NCBI RefSeq assembly: GCF_001641615.1
Contig: NZ_LRRU01000020.1
Location: 268,525 to 332,524, forward strand
Length of the DNA: 64,000 nt
Source: Pseudoalteromonas gelatinilytica
Lineage (GTDB): Bacteria > Pseudomonadota > Gammaproteobacteria > Enterobacterales > Alteromonadaceae
Reading direction: 5' to 3'
The position numbers and the translations under genes are program-made. The notes below the pieces were generated by a model. The model was not told the DNA's origin and did not search any database. It was given only the letters and a program-made list of their open reading frames with translations. This document shows positions 8,180 to 15,569 of the stretch, piece by piece (position 1 is the first letter of the stretch; the number at the start of each line of letters is the position of its first letter).

Positions 8180-9577
8180 ATGAACACACACAAAAGAACA
8201 CACACGAAACGTAACAAGGACCGCGTCGTATCAAATGACATGCTGATCCCTTTTATTTTGGTTGCGGCACTATTTCCGCTTTGGGGTTTTGCAAACGATA
8301 TAACCAACCCTTTAGTTAAAGCATTTAAAGATATTTTCTTGATCTCAAACACACAAAGCAGCTTGGTGCAATTTGCGTTTTATTTAGGCTATGGAGTGAT
8401 GGCAATTCCTGCTGCGTTGTTTATTCGACGCTTTAGTTATAAATACGGCATCGTTTTAGGGCTTGGTCTTTATGCTGTTGGGGCTTTATTGTTTATTCCA
8501 GCAAGTATGTATGGCGAGTTTAACTATTTTCTTGCGGCATTATGTATCTTGACCTGTGGTTTAGCGCTGTTAGAGACAACGGCAAACCCGTATATTTTAT
8601 CAATGGGTAGCCCACAAACTGCAACCAAACGACTTAATTTAGCGCAAGCATTTAACCCATTAGGCTCTTTACTTGGCATGTTTGTGGCCTCAAACCTGAT
8701 TTTAAATAATCTTCATGTTGCAAAGTTTCGCGCAGAAGAAAAAGCAGCACATCCCGAGTATGCGCAAATGCTACCTTCGGTTGTCGATGGTAAATTAACC
8801 GATGCACTACAGCAGTTTGCAGTAACCAATCCTGTACAACACCAACTCATGCAAAGCGCTGATTTAGTGACTATTCGCACTCCGTATGTGGCAATTGCAT
8901 TGGTTGTGATCTGTTTATTGTTTGTTTATTTGTTTTATCGGTTGCCGAATACACAGCTCATGGCATCAGATAAACGCGATCAAGCATTAAAGCCTTTATT
9001 TATAAAGCTCATAAACAACAAACCCTATCGTGAAGGGGTAGTAGCACAGGTGTTTTATGTGGGTGCTCAAATTATGTGTTGGACCTTCATTATTCACTAC
9101 GGCATGGCTGAAGTAGGGCTAAGTGCAGCCGAGGCGCAGCATTTTAATATTATTGCTATGTGCTTTTTTCTTGCGAGCCGATTTTTATGCACCTACCTAC
9201 TTAATTGGTTTAAAGCGGGGTTGTTATTAATGTGGTTTGCAATAGCCGGTGCGAGCTTGATGTGTTTGGTGGTTTTTATCGGCGGTGAAGTAGGGCTCTA
9301 CTCTTTGGTCGCCACCTCTGCCTGTATGTCTTTAATGTTTCCAACTATTTATGGCATTGCGCTAAATGGCTTAAAAGCAGATGCCAGTATTGCCTCTGCG
9401 GGGCTGGTAATGGCAATCGTTGGCGGGGCATTAATGCCACCATTACAAGGGATGATTATTGATGCGAACCCCATTGCCTTTTTAAGTGCTGAACAAGCGT
9501 CATTTTTATTACCTATGCTGTGTTTTGTTGCAATTACGATTTTTGCGTATCGTGTTGTATTTATTCATAAACAATAA
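8180..9577 (+). CDS. fucP: L-fucose:H+ symporter, FucP type MFS permease
   Basis: A 465-residue major facilitator protein with about 12 helices. It follows the E. coli FucP pattern closely: IPFILVAALFPLWGFANDITN in TM1 (FucP has a similar FLWAVANN stretch), QFAFYLGYGVMAIPAALF, LETTANPYI, and RLNLAQAFNPLG, the block characteristic of FucP/glucose-galactose permeases. The ATG at 8180 has a weak CAGG upstream; a TTG two codons earlier and a Met at the start of TM1 (MLIPF) are alternatives. It diverges from the catabolic operon and is followed after 12 bases by the mutarotase, so uptake and anomer conversion are made together. Confidence 0.9.
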   Translation: MNTHKRTHTKRNKDRVVSNDMLIPFILVAALFPLWGFANDITNPLVKAFKDIFLISNTQSSLVQFAFYLGYGVMAIPAALFIRRFSYKYGIVLGLGLYAVGALLFIPASMYGEFNYFLAALCILTCGLALLETTANPYILSMGSPQTATKRLNLAQAFNPLGSLLGMFVASNLILNNLHVAKFRAEEKAAHPEYAQMLPSVVDGKLTDALQQFAVTNPVQHQLMQSADLVTIRTPYVAIALVVICLLFVYLFYRLPNTQLMASDKRDQALKPLFIKLINNKPYREGVVAQVFYVGAQIMCWTFIIHYGMAEVGLSAAEAQHFNIIAMCFFLASRFLCTYLLNWFKAGLLLMWFAIAGASLMCLVVFIGGEVGLYSLVATSACMSLMFPTIYGIALNGLKADASIASAGLVMAIVGGALMPPLQGMIIDANPIAFLSAEQASFLLPMLCFVAITIFAYRVVFIHKQ

Positions 9578-9589
9578 AAGGAGAGTCGG

Positions 9590-9934
9590 ATGCAGTACTG
9601 CCTTACATTAGAGCTAAAAAACGACCCAGAGCTTATAGCTACCTACGAGCAATACCATAGCCCTAAGCAAGTTTGGCCTGAAGTCATAAGTGCTATTCGC
9701 GATTCAGGAATTACAGACATGGCGATTCATCGTGTTGGCACAACCCTTATCATGATACTGCAAACCGATGATTCATTTAGCTTTACAGAAAAAGCAAAAC
9801 AAGATGTAATGAACCCAAAGGTGCAACAATGGGAGCGCCTAATGGAGCAGTTTCAGAACGTGGGAAGCAATAATCAACAAAGTAAGTGGCAGTTAGTAGA
9901 GAGGATATTTTCGCTAGGGGAACAGGTGGGTTAG
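9590..9934 (+). CDS. DUF718/RhaM-like mutarotase, likely for L-fucose
   Basis: A 114-residue protein of the RhaM (L-rhamnose mutarotase) fold family. LELKNDPELIATYEQYHSP, IHRVGTTLIMILQTDD and a C-terminal QWERLMEQFQ are family features. Homologues in L-fucose clusters interconvert alpha and beta L-fucose so that the dehydrogenase gets its preferred anomer. It follows fucP with a strong AAAGGAG site. Length is slightly above the usual 104-110 residues. It is not the RbsD/FucU-type mutarotase of enteric bacteria, so I give no symbol. Confidence 0.85.
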   Translation: MQYCLTLELKNDPELIATYEQYHSPKQVWPEVISAIRDSGITDMAIHRVGTTLIMILQTDDSFSFTEKAKQDVMNPKVQQWERLMEQFQNVGSNNQQSKWQLVERIFSLGEQVG

Positions 9935-9986
9935 TTTCCGAATATAAGTTTCGAGGGGCTAGTTTCAAGTTACAAGTGGCTGGGTA

Positions 9987-10019
9987 CTAGGAGCTAGGAG
10001 CTAGGAGCTAGGCGCTAGG
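9987..10019. repeat. 7-bp tandem repeat (GAGCTAG) between mutarotase gene and tRNA array
   Basis: Four and a bit consecutive copies of a 7-base unit: CTAG then GAGCTAG three times and one variant GCGCTAG. It lies immediately beyond the last degenerate tRNA unit. Nothing else is recognisable between the mutarotase stop and the array. Confidence 0.75.
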
Positions 10020-10022
10020 GTA

Positions 10023-10092
10023 GACCGAGTGGATTCGAACCACCGACTTTTGGCGTGGGTCATAGAGAGCGGTAGTGCTCTAACCAACTGAG
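10023..10092 (-). pseudogene. degenerate tRNA-Val-like unit 1 (no CCA end)
   Basis: Last unit of the array in the direction of transcription. The T arm (TTCGAATCC core) is intact, but the acceptor 3' strand stops at GGTC and no CCA is encoded. The anticodon region is replaced by a longer insert containing CTATGACCCACGCC, the second insert type seen also in the unit at 10368. Confidence 0.75.
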
Positions 10093-10149
10093 TTTCAGCT
10101 GTATAATATTGATTTTAGGATAATAAAATTATGAGGAATTTGAATAAAT

Positions 10150-10235
10150 TGGTACGACCGAGTGGATTCGAACCACCGACCTTTGGACCGGGCCATTAAG
10201 AGCGGTAGTGCTCTAACCAATTGAGCTACAGATAT
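10150..10235 (-). pseudogene. degenerate tRNA-Val-like unit 2
   Basis: Keeps D arm, T arm, 3' acceptor strand CGGTCGT and CCA. The 5' acceptor strand (ATATCTG) no longer pairs well with it, and the anticodon stem-loop is replaced by a ~22-base insert starting GCTCTTAATGGCC. No GAC anticodon remains. The whole 109-base unit is repeated, apparently without change, in the next unit. Confidence 0.8.
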
Positions 10236-10258
10236 TTTAAATTTGGAACATTAATAAT

Positions 10259-10344
10259 TGGTACGACCGAGTGGATTCGAACCACCGACCTTTGGACCGG
10301 GCCATTAAGAGCGGTAGTGCTCTAACCAATTGAGCTACAGATAT
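10259..10344 (-). pseudogene. degenerate tRNA-Val-like unit 3
   Basis: A 109-base direct duplication of the unit at 10150, including the spacer, with no difference that I can see. Such identity points to a very recent duplication or to gene conversion. Confidence 0.8.
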
Positions 10345-10367
10345 TTTAAATTTGGAACATTAATAAT

Positions 10368-10452
10368 TGGTACGACCGAGTGGATTCGAACCACCGATTT
10401 CGGCGTGGGTCATAGAGAGCGGTAGTGCTCTAACCAACTGAGCTACAAAATA
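10368..10452 (-). pseudogene. degenerate tRNA-Val-like unit 4
   Basis: D arm, T arm and CCA end are kept. The anticodon arm is replaced by the CTATGACCCACGCC insert type shared with unit 1. The 5' acceptor strand is AT-rich and unpaired. Confidence 0.78.
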
Positions 10453-10475
10453 TTTAAAATTAGGAATATTAGAAT

Positions 10476-10561
10476 TGGTACGACCGAGTGGATTCGAACC
10501 ACAGACCTTTGTACCGGGCCATTAAGAATGGTAGTGCTCTAAAAAACTGAGATATAGAATA
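10476..10561 (-). pseudogene. degenerate tRNA-Val-like unit 5
   Basis: The most decayed unit: the D arm is mutated (GAGATATAG where GAGCTACGG is expected on the plus strand) and the insert has point changes. The 3' end, from T arm to CCA, is still nearly perfect. It is the first degenerate unit after the intact tRNA at 10585 in the direction of transcription. Confidence 0.75.
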
Positions 10562-10584
10562 ATTAAAACTAAGAAAATTAGAAT

Positions 10585-10661
10585 TGGTACGACCGAGTGG
10601 ATTCGAACCACCGACCCCTACCATGTCAAGGTAGTGCTCTAACCAACTGAGCTACGGTCGT
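10585..10661 (-). tRNA. tRNA-Val (anticodon GAC), copy 2
   Basis: A complete 77-base tRNA with encoded CCA. The acceptor stem ACGACCG/CGGTCGT is perfect, the D stem is GCTC/GAGC, the anticodon stem CTACC/GGTAG carries the loop TTGACAT (anticodon GAC at 10627-10625), and the T arm is intact. It reads valine codons GUC and GUU. It is the second functional gene in the array. Confidence 0.96.
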
Positions 10662-10683
10662 ACTGAGATGTTAAAATCAAGAG

Positions 10684-10748
10684 TGGTACAACCGAGTGGA
10701 TTCGAACCACCGACCTTTGGACCGGGCCGTTAAGAGTGGTAGTGCTCT
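10684..10748 (-). pseudogene. tRNA-Val-derived 3'-half unit 6
   Basis: Only the part from AGAGC to CCA is tRNA-like; the 5' acceptor strand and D arm are absent and replaced by unrelated sequence. It shares the acceptor variant CGGTTGT with the intact copy at 10860 and is an 88-base repeat of the next unit with one base changed (GCCGTT versus GCCATT on the plus strand). Confidence 0.78.
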
Positions 10749-10771
10749 TTCCTTTGGTTATACCTAAATCA

Positions 10772-10836
10772 TGGTACAACCGAGTGGATTCGAACCACCG
10801 ACCTTTGGACCGGGCCATTAAGAGTGGTAGTGCTCT
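10772..10836 (-). pseudogene. tRNA-Val-derived 3'-half unit 7
   Basis: Same structure as unit 6: T arm, 3' acceptor strand CGGTTGT and CCA are intact, while D arm and 5' acceptor are missing. The period to both neighbours is exactly 88 bases. Confidence 0.78.
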
Positions 10837-10859
10837 TTCCTTTGGTTATACCTAAATCA

Positions 10860-10936
10860 TGGTACAACCGAGTGGATTCGAACCACCGACCCCTACCATG
10901 TCAAGGTAGTGCTCTAACCAACTGAGCTACGGTTGT
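10860..10936 (-). tRNA. tRNA-Val (anticodon GAC), copy 1
   Basis: A complete 77-base tRNA with CCA, first in the transcript. It is identical to the copy at 10585 except that the second base pair of the acceptor stem is altered on both sides to keep pairing: ACAACCG/CGGTTGT instead of ACGACCG/CGGTCGT. Anticodon loop TTGACAT gives GAC. Confidence 0.96.
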
Positions 10937-10981
10937 ATTTTGATTTAAAACTGTTGTTAGCGTGGCTAAACAACGGAGGCT

Positions 10982-11010
10982 AATATATAGCGACTGGTTG
11001 TGTGAATCAA
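10982..11010 (-). promoter_or_regulatory. promoter of the tRNA-Val array
   Basis: On the minus strand TTGATT (11010-11005) and TATATT (10987-10982) are separated by exactly 17 bases, and the predicted start falls ~40 bases before the first tRNA. No other promoter-like sequence is evident within the array. Confidence 0.6.
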
Positions 11011-11050
11011 GCAGCTTTAGCTATTTTTGTGCTAAGTGCTGGTTTTTTAT

Positions 11051-12070
11051 TCATAACGGACTAATTTCGCACGTTCTGTAAAAACCTTGCCACCAAGCAA
11101 CATGGCTTTTCGCAGAGTGCTTAAGACTTTGTAAAATTGCGTCATTACTGTCGCTATCTACAAACTGGGCCATTTCGGTGTCATGCCATATTTGCTGGTA
11201 AAGAGGTTGTAGGGTTTCTAATCTACCCACTAAGAATGATTGATAAGGCTGTAGTTGCTCTAAATAAAACTTTTTAAACACATTGCTAAGCGTTTGCGCT
11301 TTTTGTTTATTCTTGTTGGCAGGGCAGAGATCATCTTTTGAATACTGCATGAGCAGCGCTGTTAATTGTTGATTGTAATGTGTTTGCACACGAGCCGCAG
11401 AAATAAGTAGCTTGTTGTATTTAAAACGATTTAATACTTCGAGTTGGCTGATGATTTGCTCAGGCTCTATAGCGTTTATTTTGCCGGTATTAATTTGATT
11501 GTTTAACTTAGCAATTTGCTCCATCGCACTCACGGTTTCGCTAAAACCTGCGGTGTTTTCATCAATGTGTGTCGAGCTTAGCTGCCAGCTTTGCTTAAAC
11601 TCGGTTTCGTTGAGCAGCATAGCTTTAAAGTAGTTAGCAAGGTTTGCTTGCTTTTGTCCTGCGGTGAGTTTTATTTTTTCAAATAGATCATCTTGTTCTT
11701 CAAAGCTTTCTAAGCACTCATTTGCACTTTGAATAAACTTAATTTGATAACTAAGAACATTAGCAGGCGTTGCTGTTTTGCCAAGTTGGTTATTGTGCTC
11801 AGCAATAAGGGTTGCAAGTTTACATTGACGTAATTGGGCAAGCTCGATCATGCCAATGGTTTCTTTATCTTCAGTATTTTCAGTGAAGTGGTTAACAGCT
11901 AGTGTACTGGGTTTAGATAGTTTAAAACTTTCAGTTTTAAGCACGTTTTCTAATCGTTGCGCGTAGGTGTGATTTACATCACCCGAAGAGGGCGTGCAGG
12001 CAATAAGTGCCACGCACGCTGTTGCGATGATAGAGTTTAAAAGGCTATTGGTTTTGCAAAAAAGGTGCAT
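11051..12070 (-). CDS. DUF3080-like lipoprotein
   Basis: A 339-residue predicted lipoprotein: hydrophobic signal followed by the lipobox LIAC with Cys25, and Ser-rich residues after it. The rest is mostly alpha-helical and soluble. It resembles the DUF3080 family found in Vibrio and Alteromonadales, though I recognise this only moderately. Its start overlaps the end of the MATE gene by 26 bases, so it is co-transcribed and perhaps translationally coupled. No function is known to me. Confidence 0.7.
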   Translation of the reverse strand: MHLFCKTNSLLNSIIATACVALIACTPSSGDVNHTYAQRLENVLKTESFKLSKPSTLAVNHFTENTEDKETIGMIELAQLRQCKLATLIAEHNNQLGKTATPANVLSYQIKFIQSANECLESFEEQDDLFEKIKLTAGQKQANLANYFKAMLLNETEFKQSWQLSSTHIDENTAGFSETVSAMEQIAKLNNQINTGKINAIEPEQIISQLEVLNRFKYNKLLISAARVQTHYNQQLTALLMQYSKDDLCPANKNKQKAQTLSNVFKKFYLEQLQPYQSFLVGRLETLQPLYQQIWHDTEMAQFVDSDSNDAILQSLKHSAKSHVAWWQGFYRTCEISPL

Positions 12071-13403
12071 GTTTAAATCGCCTATGAACCGTGAACATCA
12101 ACATAATTGCTGCGGCACTTAACCCCACAATAATGCCTATCCAAAAGCCATGAGGGCCCATTGCTGGAACAATTAAATCTGTACGAGCAAGTACGAAGCC
12201 AAGCGCAAAGCCGATCAACCAATACGATACAAAGGTGATATAACCAATCGGTGCCGTGTATTTTAATCCCCGTAAAATACCATTGGCTGAAACTTGCAGG
12301 GCATCTGGTAACTGGTAGATACAAGCCAGTACCATGATTGAAGAAGCTAGCGCCAATACTTCAGGGTTGTCAGAATACAATTGGCTTATTATATCTCGAG
12401 CAAAAAAGGTCACACTTGCCAGCAGAAAAGCAATAATTGCCGCGAGAATATAACTCGTTTTAACGGCATTTTTTAACTGCAGATAATGTTGTTGGCCAAA
12501 TAAGTTGCCTATTCGAATGCTAATGGCAATTGAGAGGCTCAACGGCATCATAAACAATAGTGTCGTTACACTGGCCGCAATTTGGTGACCCGCAACGGCA
12601 ACTGCACCTAAGTGCGCTATAAACAAAGGAATACAAGCAAATAGCGTGACTTCAAAAAAGGTAGCTAATGAAATTGGAATACCCACTTTGGTGATAGTCC
12701 ATAAAGTAGCGGGCTTTGGCGCTTCGAAATTTGCTAATAATGCTTTGGCATCAATCTTTTTATTAAAGTGGCAATAAATAACCTGAGTTAACGCCATTGC
12801 AGTAAATACAAGTGCGGTGGCAATACCACAGCCCGCGCCACCGTAGGCTTGAAAACCTAATTTACCATGTATAAATACGTAGTTGGCTGGAATATTGACC
12901 GCTAAGCCAATTAAGCTAATGTAAAAAGCAGGTTTGGTCATTCCCATTCCTTCAGTGATATTGCGATACACACTGAAAAGTAAAAAACCAAAAATACCCC
13001 ATTTAACAAAATGAATGTATTGCTCAGCTAAGTGGGTAATAGACTGTGAGGTGTCTAATTGACTAAGCACAGTATCAGCAAGGCTTGCCAGCCCTAAACC
13101 GATTATGGCAAGTACTAACGCCAGATACAGACCTTGTTGAAAGTAGTGGCTAATACCTTGTTTATCGTTTGAACCAGCAAACTGCGCTATGATACCCGTC
13201 AACGCCAATAATATGCCTTGCAATGCAAGCATTAACGGATTCCAAATACCCGTTGCAATAGAAAGTGCTGCCAAGTCTTTTGCACTTACTTGGCCTGCCA
13301 TCACGGTATCTACAACCGTCATTAAAATAAGGGTTACCTGTGCCAAAAAAACAGGAATGGCTAACGAAATTAACCTTTTGGCTTCCCAACTACAAAAAGA
13401 CAT
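12045..13403 (-). CDS. norM: MATE family multidrug efflux protein (NorM/MdtK type)
   Basis: A 452-residue inner-membrane protein with 12 predicted helices, the right size for MATE exporters. TVVDTVMAGQVSAKDLAALS is the family's first conserved block, and the second half repeats the fold (MMPLSLSIAISIRIGNLFGQ). It should export cationic drugs by Na+ or H+ antiport. It diverges from the riboflavin synthase gene, the same neighbour as mdtK/ydhE in E. coli. Only 94 bases separate the two starts. Confidence 0.9.
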   Translation of the reverse strand: MSFCSWEAKRLISLAIPVFLAQVTLILMTVVDTVMAGQVSAKDLAALSIATGIWNPLMLALQGILLALTGIIAQFAGSNDKQGISHYFQQGLYLALVLAIIGLGLASLADTVLSQLDTSQSITHLAEQYIHFVKWGIFGFLLFSVYRNITEGMGMTKPAFYISLIGLAVNIPANYVFIHGKLGFQAYGGAGCGIATALVFTAMALTQVIYCHFNKKIDAKALLANFEAPKPATLWTITKVGIPISLATFFEVTLFACIPLFIAHLGAVAVAGHQIAASVTTLLFMMPLSLSIAISIRIGNLFGQQHYLQLKNAVKTSYILAAIIAFLLASVTFFARDIISQLYSDNPEVLALASSIMVLACIYQLPDALQVSANGILRGLKYTAPIGYITFVSYWLIGFALGFVLARTDLIVPAMGPHGFWIGIIVGLSAAAIMLMFTVHRRFKHAPFLQNQ

Positions 13404-13497
13404 AAATTACACGACTAAATAAACAGACAGCCATTGTAATCTATTCATAGATCAATAAAAATCGCAGTTATCTATTTAATAAAGAAAAGAGAAAGCG

Positions 13498-14124
13498 ATG
13501 TTCACTGGAATTGTGCAAACGCAAGCCGTTGTCGTTGATGCGACAAACCAAGGCGGTGTACTAAGGCTAGCTTTAAAAGTAGAGCAGCAATATGCTGAAA
13601 ACTTGAATATCGGCGCGAGCATAGCCATTAATGGTTGTTGTTTAACGGTGGTGAAGTTTGCATCTACCACTGAAGGTGACTGTGTTATAAATTTTGATGT
13701 GATAGATGAAACATTAAAGTTAACCAACTTAGGTATGCTTGTTGTCAATGACACGGTGAATTTCGAACGTTCAGTGACTTTTGGGACTGAGTTGGGCGGG
13801 CATATCGTATCGGGCCACATTCATTGTATGGCCGAAATACTTTCAATTAACCACCATCAAGACAACTGTAAAATGCAATTAGCATTAGCAAAAGAGTGGC
13901 AAAAATACGTGCTGTATAAAGGATTTGTGAGTGTTAACGGGGCAAGCCTCACTGTAGGTGAAGTTGATGAGCAGGGCTTTTGGCTACACCTGATCCCAGA
14001 AACACTCTCTATTACCAATCTCGATAACTACCGCGAAGGTGATAAGTTAAATATCGAAGTTGATCAGCAAACTTATACCATTATCAACACGGTCGAAAAT
14101 TATCTTTCTCAACAAGCAAAATAA
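13498..14124 (+). CDS. ribE: riboflavin synthase alpha chain
   Basis: A 208-residue enzyme made of two lumazine-binding repeats. MFTGIVQT is the invariant N-terminus, with IAINGCCLTVV in the first half and VSVNGASLTVG in the second; GGHIVSGHIH is also present. It dismutates 6,7-dimethyl-8-ribityllumazine to riboflavin. It is alone here, not with other rib genes. The upstream region of 94 bases is too short for an FMN riboswitch and shows none. An AGAGAAAG site precedes the ATG. Confidence 0.95.
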   Translation: MFTGIVQTQAVVVDATNQGGVLRLALKVEQQYAENLNIGASIAINGCCLTVVKFASTTEGDCVINFDVIDETLKLTNLGMLVVNDTVNFERSVTFGTELGGHIVSGHIHCMAEILSINHHQDNCKMQLALAKEWQKYVLYKGFVSVNGASLTVGEVDEQGFWLHLIPETLSITNLDNYREGDKLNIEVDQQTYTIINTVENYLSQQAK

Positions 14125-14164
14125 TTACATAAAACGAGCTAAATAAATATAGCAAACGAGCAAA

Positions 14165-14368
14165 TTAAAAAATTTGCTCGTCGTCACTATCGACATGTAA
14201 TTCAAGTTTGTTGTTTGCGTAATCGATATGCATATTCAAATGGATAGGGTTACAGCATGCTGCGCAATCTTCATAGTAATCTTGGTCACCTTCGCTTGCA
14301 TCAAGTGCTACGTGAATGTGGTGGCCACAGTGCGGGCATGAAATTCGTTGTGTGTATTGGTCTTTCAT
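14165..14368 (-). CDS. CPXCG-motif cysteine-rich protein
   Basis: A 67-residue acidic protein with CPHCG near the N-terminus and CAACC in the middle, which together make a small zinc ribbon. The protein matches the CPXCG-motif family common in gammaproteobacteria, of unknown role. It converges with ribE; its last codons lie in a perfect inverted repeat (14156-14181, arms ACGAGCAAATT) that may act as a weak terminator for both genes. Confidence 0.82.
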   Translation of the reverse strand: MKDQYTQRISCPHCGHHIHVALDASEGDQDYYEDCAACCNPIHLNMHIDYANNKLELHVDSDDEQIF

Positions 14369-14383
14369 CAGCTTTTACCTTAA

Positions 14384-14397
14384 TCAGGCATGCCTGA
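14384..14397. promoter_or_regulatory. 14-bp palindrome upstream of the CPXCG gene
   Basis: TCAGGCATGCCTGA is a perfect palindrome 16 bases upstream of the start codon, in the right place for an operator. The binding factor is unknown. The 228-base gap around it also holds GTAGCGCTAC at 14494-14503 and otherwise nothing I recognise. Confidence 0.35.
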
Positions 14398-14596
14398 GTT
14401 CGTTAAATTGCAATCTAAATTAAACCTAACTCATTAAAAATGAATCTAGATTTAATAAGATTGATATAACTCACTAACCGAATTGGTATAAGCGTAGCGC
14501 TACAACAAACGGCTAGCATCTTTATTAATACGCTTTATAAGCTAAATATAGCTGTGTTTAGGGGTTTGTGACATTCCTTTTACAGTGAATTCGCGC

Positions 14597-15469
14597 TTAT
14601 TTCAGTAGCTGATCAATTTGTTGTTTTGCTTCAGTAAGATAGTGTCCTGCAAATATGTTGGCATTATTGAGCATAGGATATAGTTGATAGATAGCTCTAC
14701 GTTGCTCATAACCTACCTGCAATGGGTAGATATCGTTATAGGCATCATAAAAGCTATCGGGGAGTGGTGCATAAAGCTCACTCATTGCTATATCGCATTC
14801 TCGATCACCATAATAACAAGCAGGGTCAAACACACTGGGCACATTATTATAAAAGCCCATATTTCGGCGCCAAAAATCTCCGTGTAATAACGAAGGCTCT
14901 ACAACATGGCTATGTAGTGCGTCTTTTACAAAAGTGATGAAGGTGTCTTGATTGACAAGCTCAATGCCTTTTTCTTGTAATAACTGCAATTGCCAACCAA
15001 TGCGTTCTTCAGCAAAAAAGACATCCCATTTTTTGTGCCAGCGATTTGGTTGTAGAGTAGGGCCAAGAAAATTATCGTTATCTAAGCCGAACATGGCTTG
15101 GGTATGCTTTTGGTGTAAATGGGCAAGGTGTTCCCCCATTTCATGCCAATTAGTATGGGGCTGTTTATCAAGTTCTAACCATTCAAGCACGATAAATGAA
15201 AACTCAATATTGCAACCTGTGGTGATGCAATCAGGGATCATAAATAGGCTTTCTTGTGTTAACAGCTCTAGATTAAAGGCTTCACACTCCAAGCGCTCCA
15301 GATCGCTTAAATGAGCGACTTTCACAAAGAAGTGGTGTAAATCATCGCCAATTTGGAAGTATTTATCGTTATTGGGTGATTGTAATTGGCGCTTAAAGGT
15401 ATGCTTAAAATCAAAATGCATCGCTTGGCTAATCTGTTCATTCACCGAATTCCACATAATTTTGTTCAC
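14597..15469 (-). CDS. fructosamine kinase family protein
   Basis: A 290-residue kinase-like protein of the FN3K/YniA family (typical length 286-290). LHGDFWRRNMG is the catalytic loop with the Asp, FDPACYYGDRECDIAM contains the metal-binding Asp and the family's signature, and FSFIVLEWL is the hinge region. Members phosphorylate ketosamines (fructosamines, ribulosamines) formed by protein glycation, for repair. It is divergent from the DUF445 gene. Confidence 0.9.
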   Translation of the reverse strand: MNKIMWNSVNEQISQAMHFDFKHTFKRQLQSPNNDKYFQIGDDLHHFFVKVAHLSDLERLECEAFNLELLTQESLFMIPDCITTGCNIEFSFIVLEWLELDKQPHTNWHEMGEHLAHLHQKHTQAMFGLDNDNFLGPTLQPNRWHKKWDVFFAEERIGWQLQLLQEKGIELVNQDTFITFVKDALHSHVVEPSLLHGDFWRRNMGFYNNVPSVFDPACYYGDRECDIAMSELYAPLPDSFYDAYNDIYPLQVGYEQRRAIYQLYPMLNNANIFAGHYLTEAKQQIDQLLK

Positions 15470-15569
15470 CTTTTAACCATATAATTAAACTATGGCAAAA
15501 AGACGATGAATTAACAAACCCATAGCGTTAATATTGTTAAAGTTTATCGAAGTATTTATGAGGGGTCAG

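Noticed and set aside
10150-10836. Reading the decayed units as functional tRNAs of other specificity (for example a CTT anticodon)
   Set aside because: A CTCTTAA loop can be drawn in some, but the stem below it has only three pairs and the acceptor stem does not pair.
10023-10936. CRISPR array
   Set aside because: The repeats are 88-129 bases and tRNA-derived, spacers are short and repeated, and no cas gene is present.
12082-12324. Small minus-strand frames inside norM (also 13162-13389)
   Set aside because: They are out-of-frame shadows of the MATE gene without ribosome sites or family likeness.
13404-13497. FMN riboswitch upstream of ribE
   Set aside because: Only 94 bases are available and none of the conserved RFN elements is visible.
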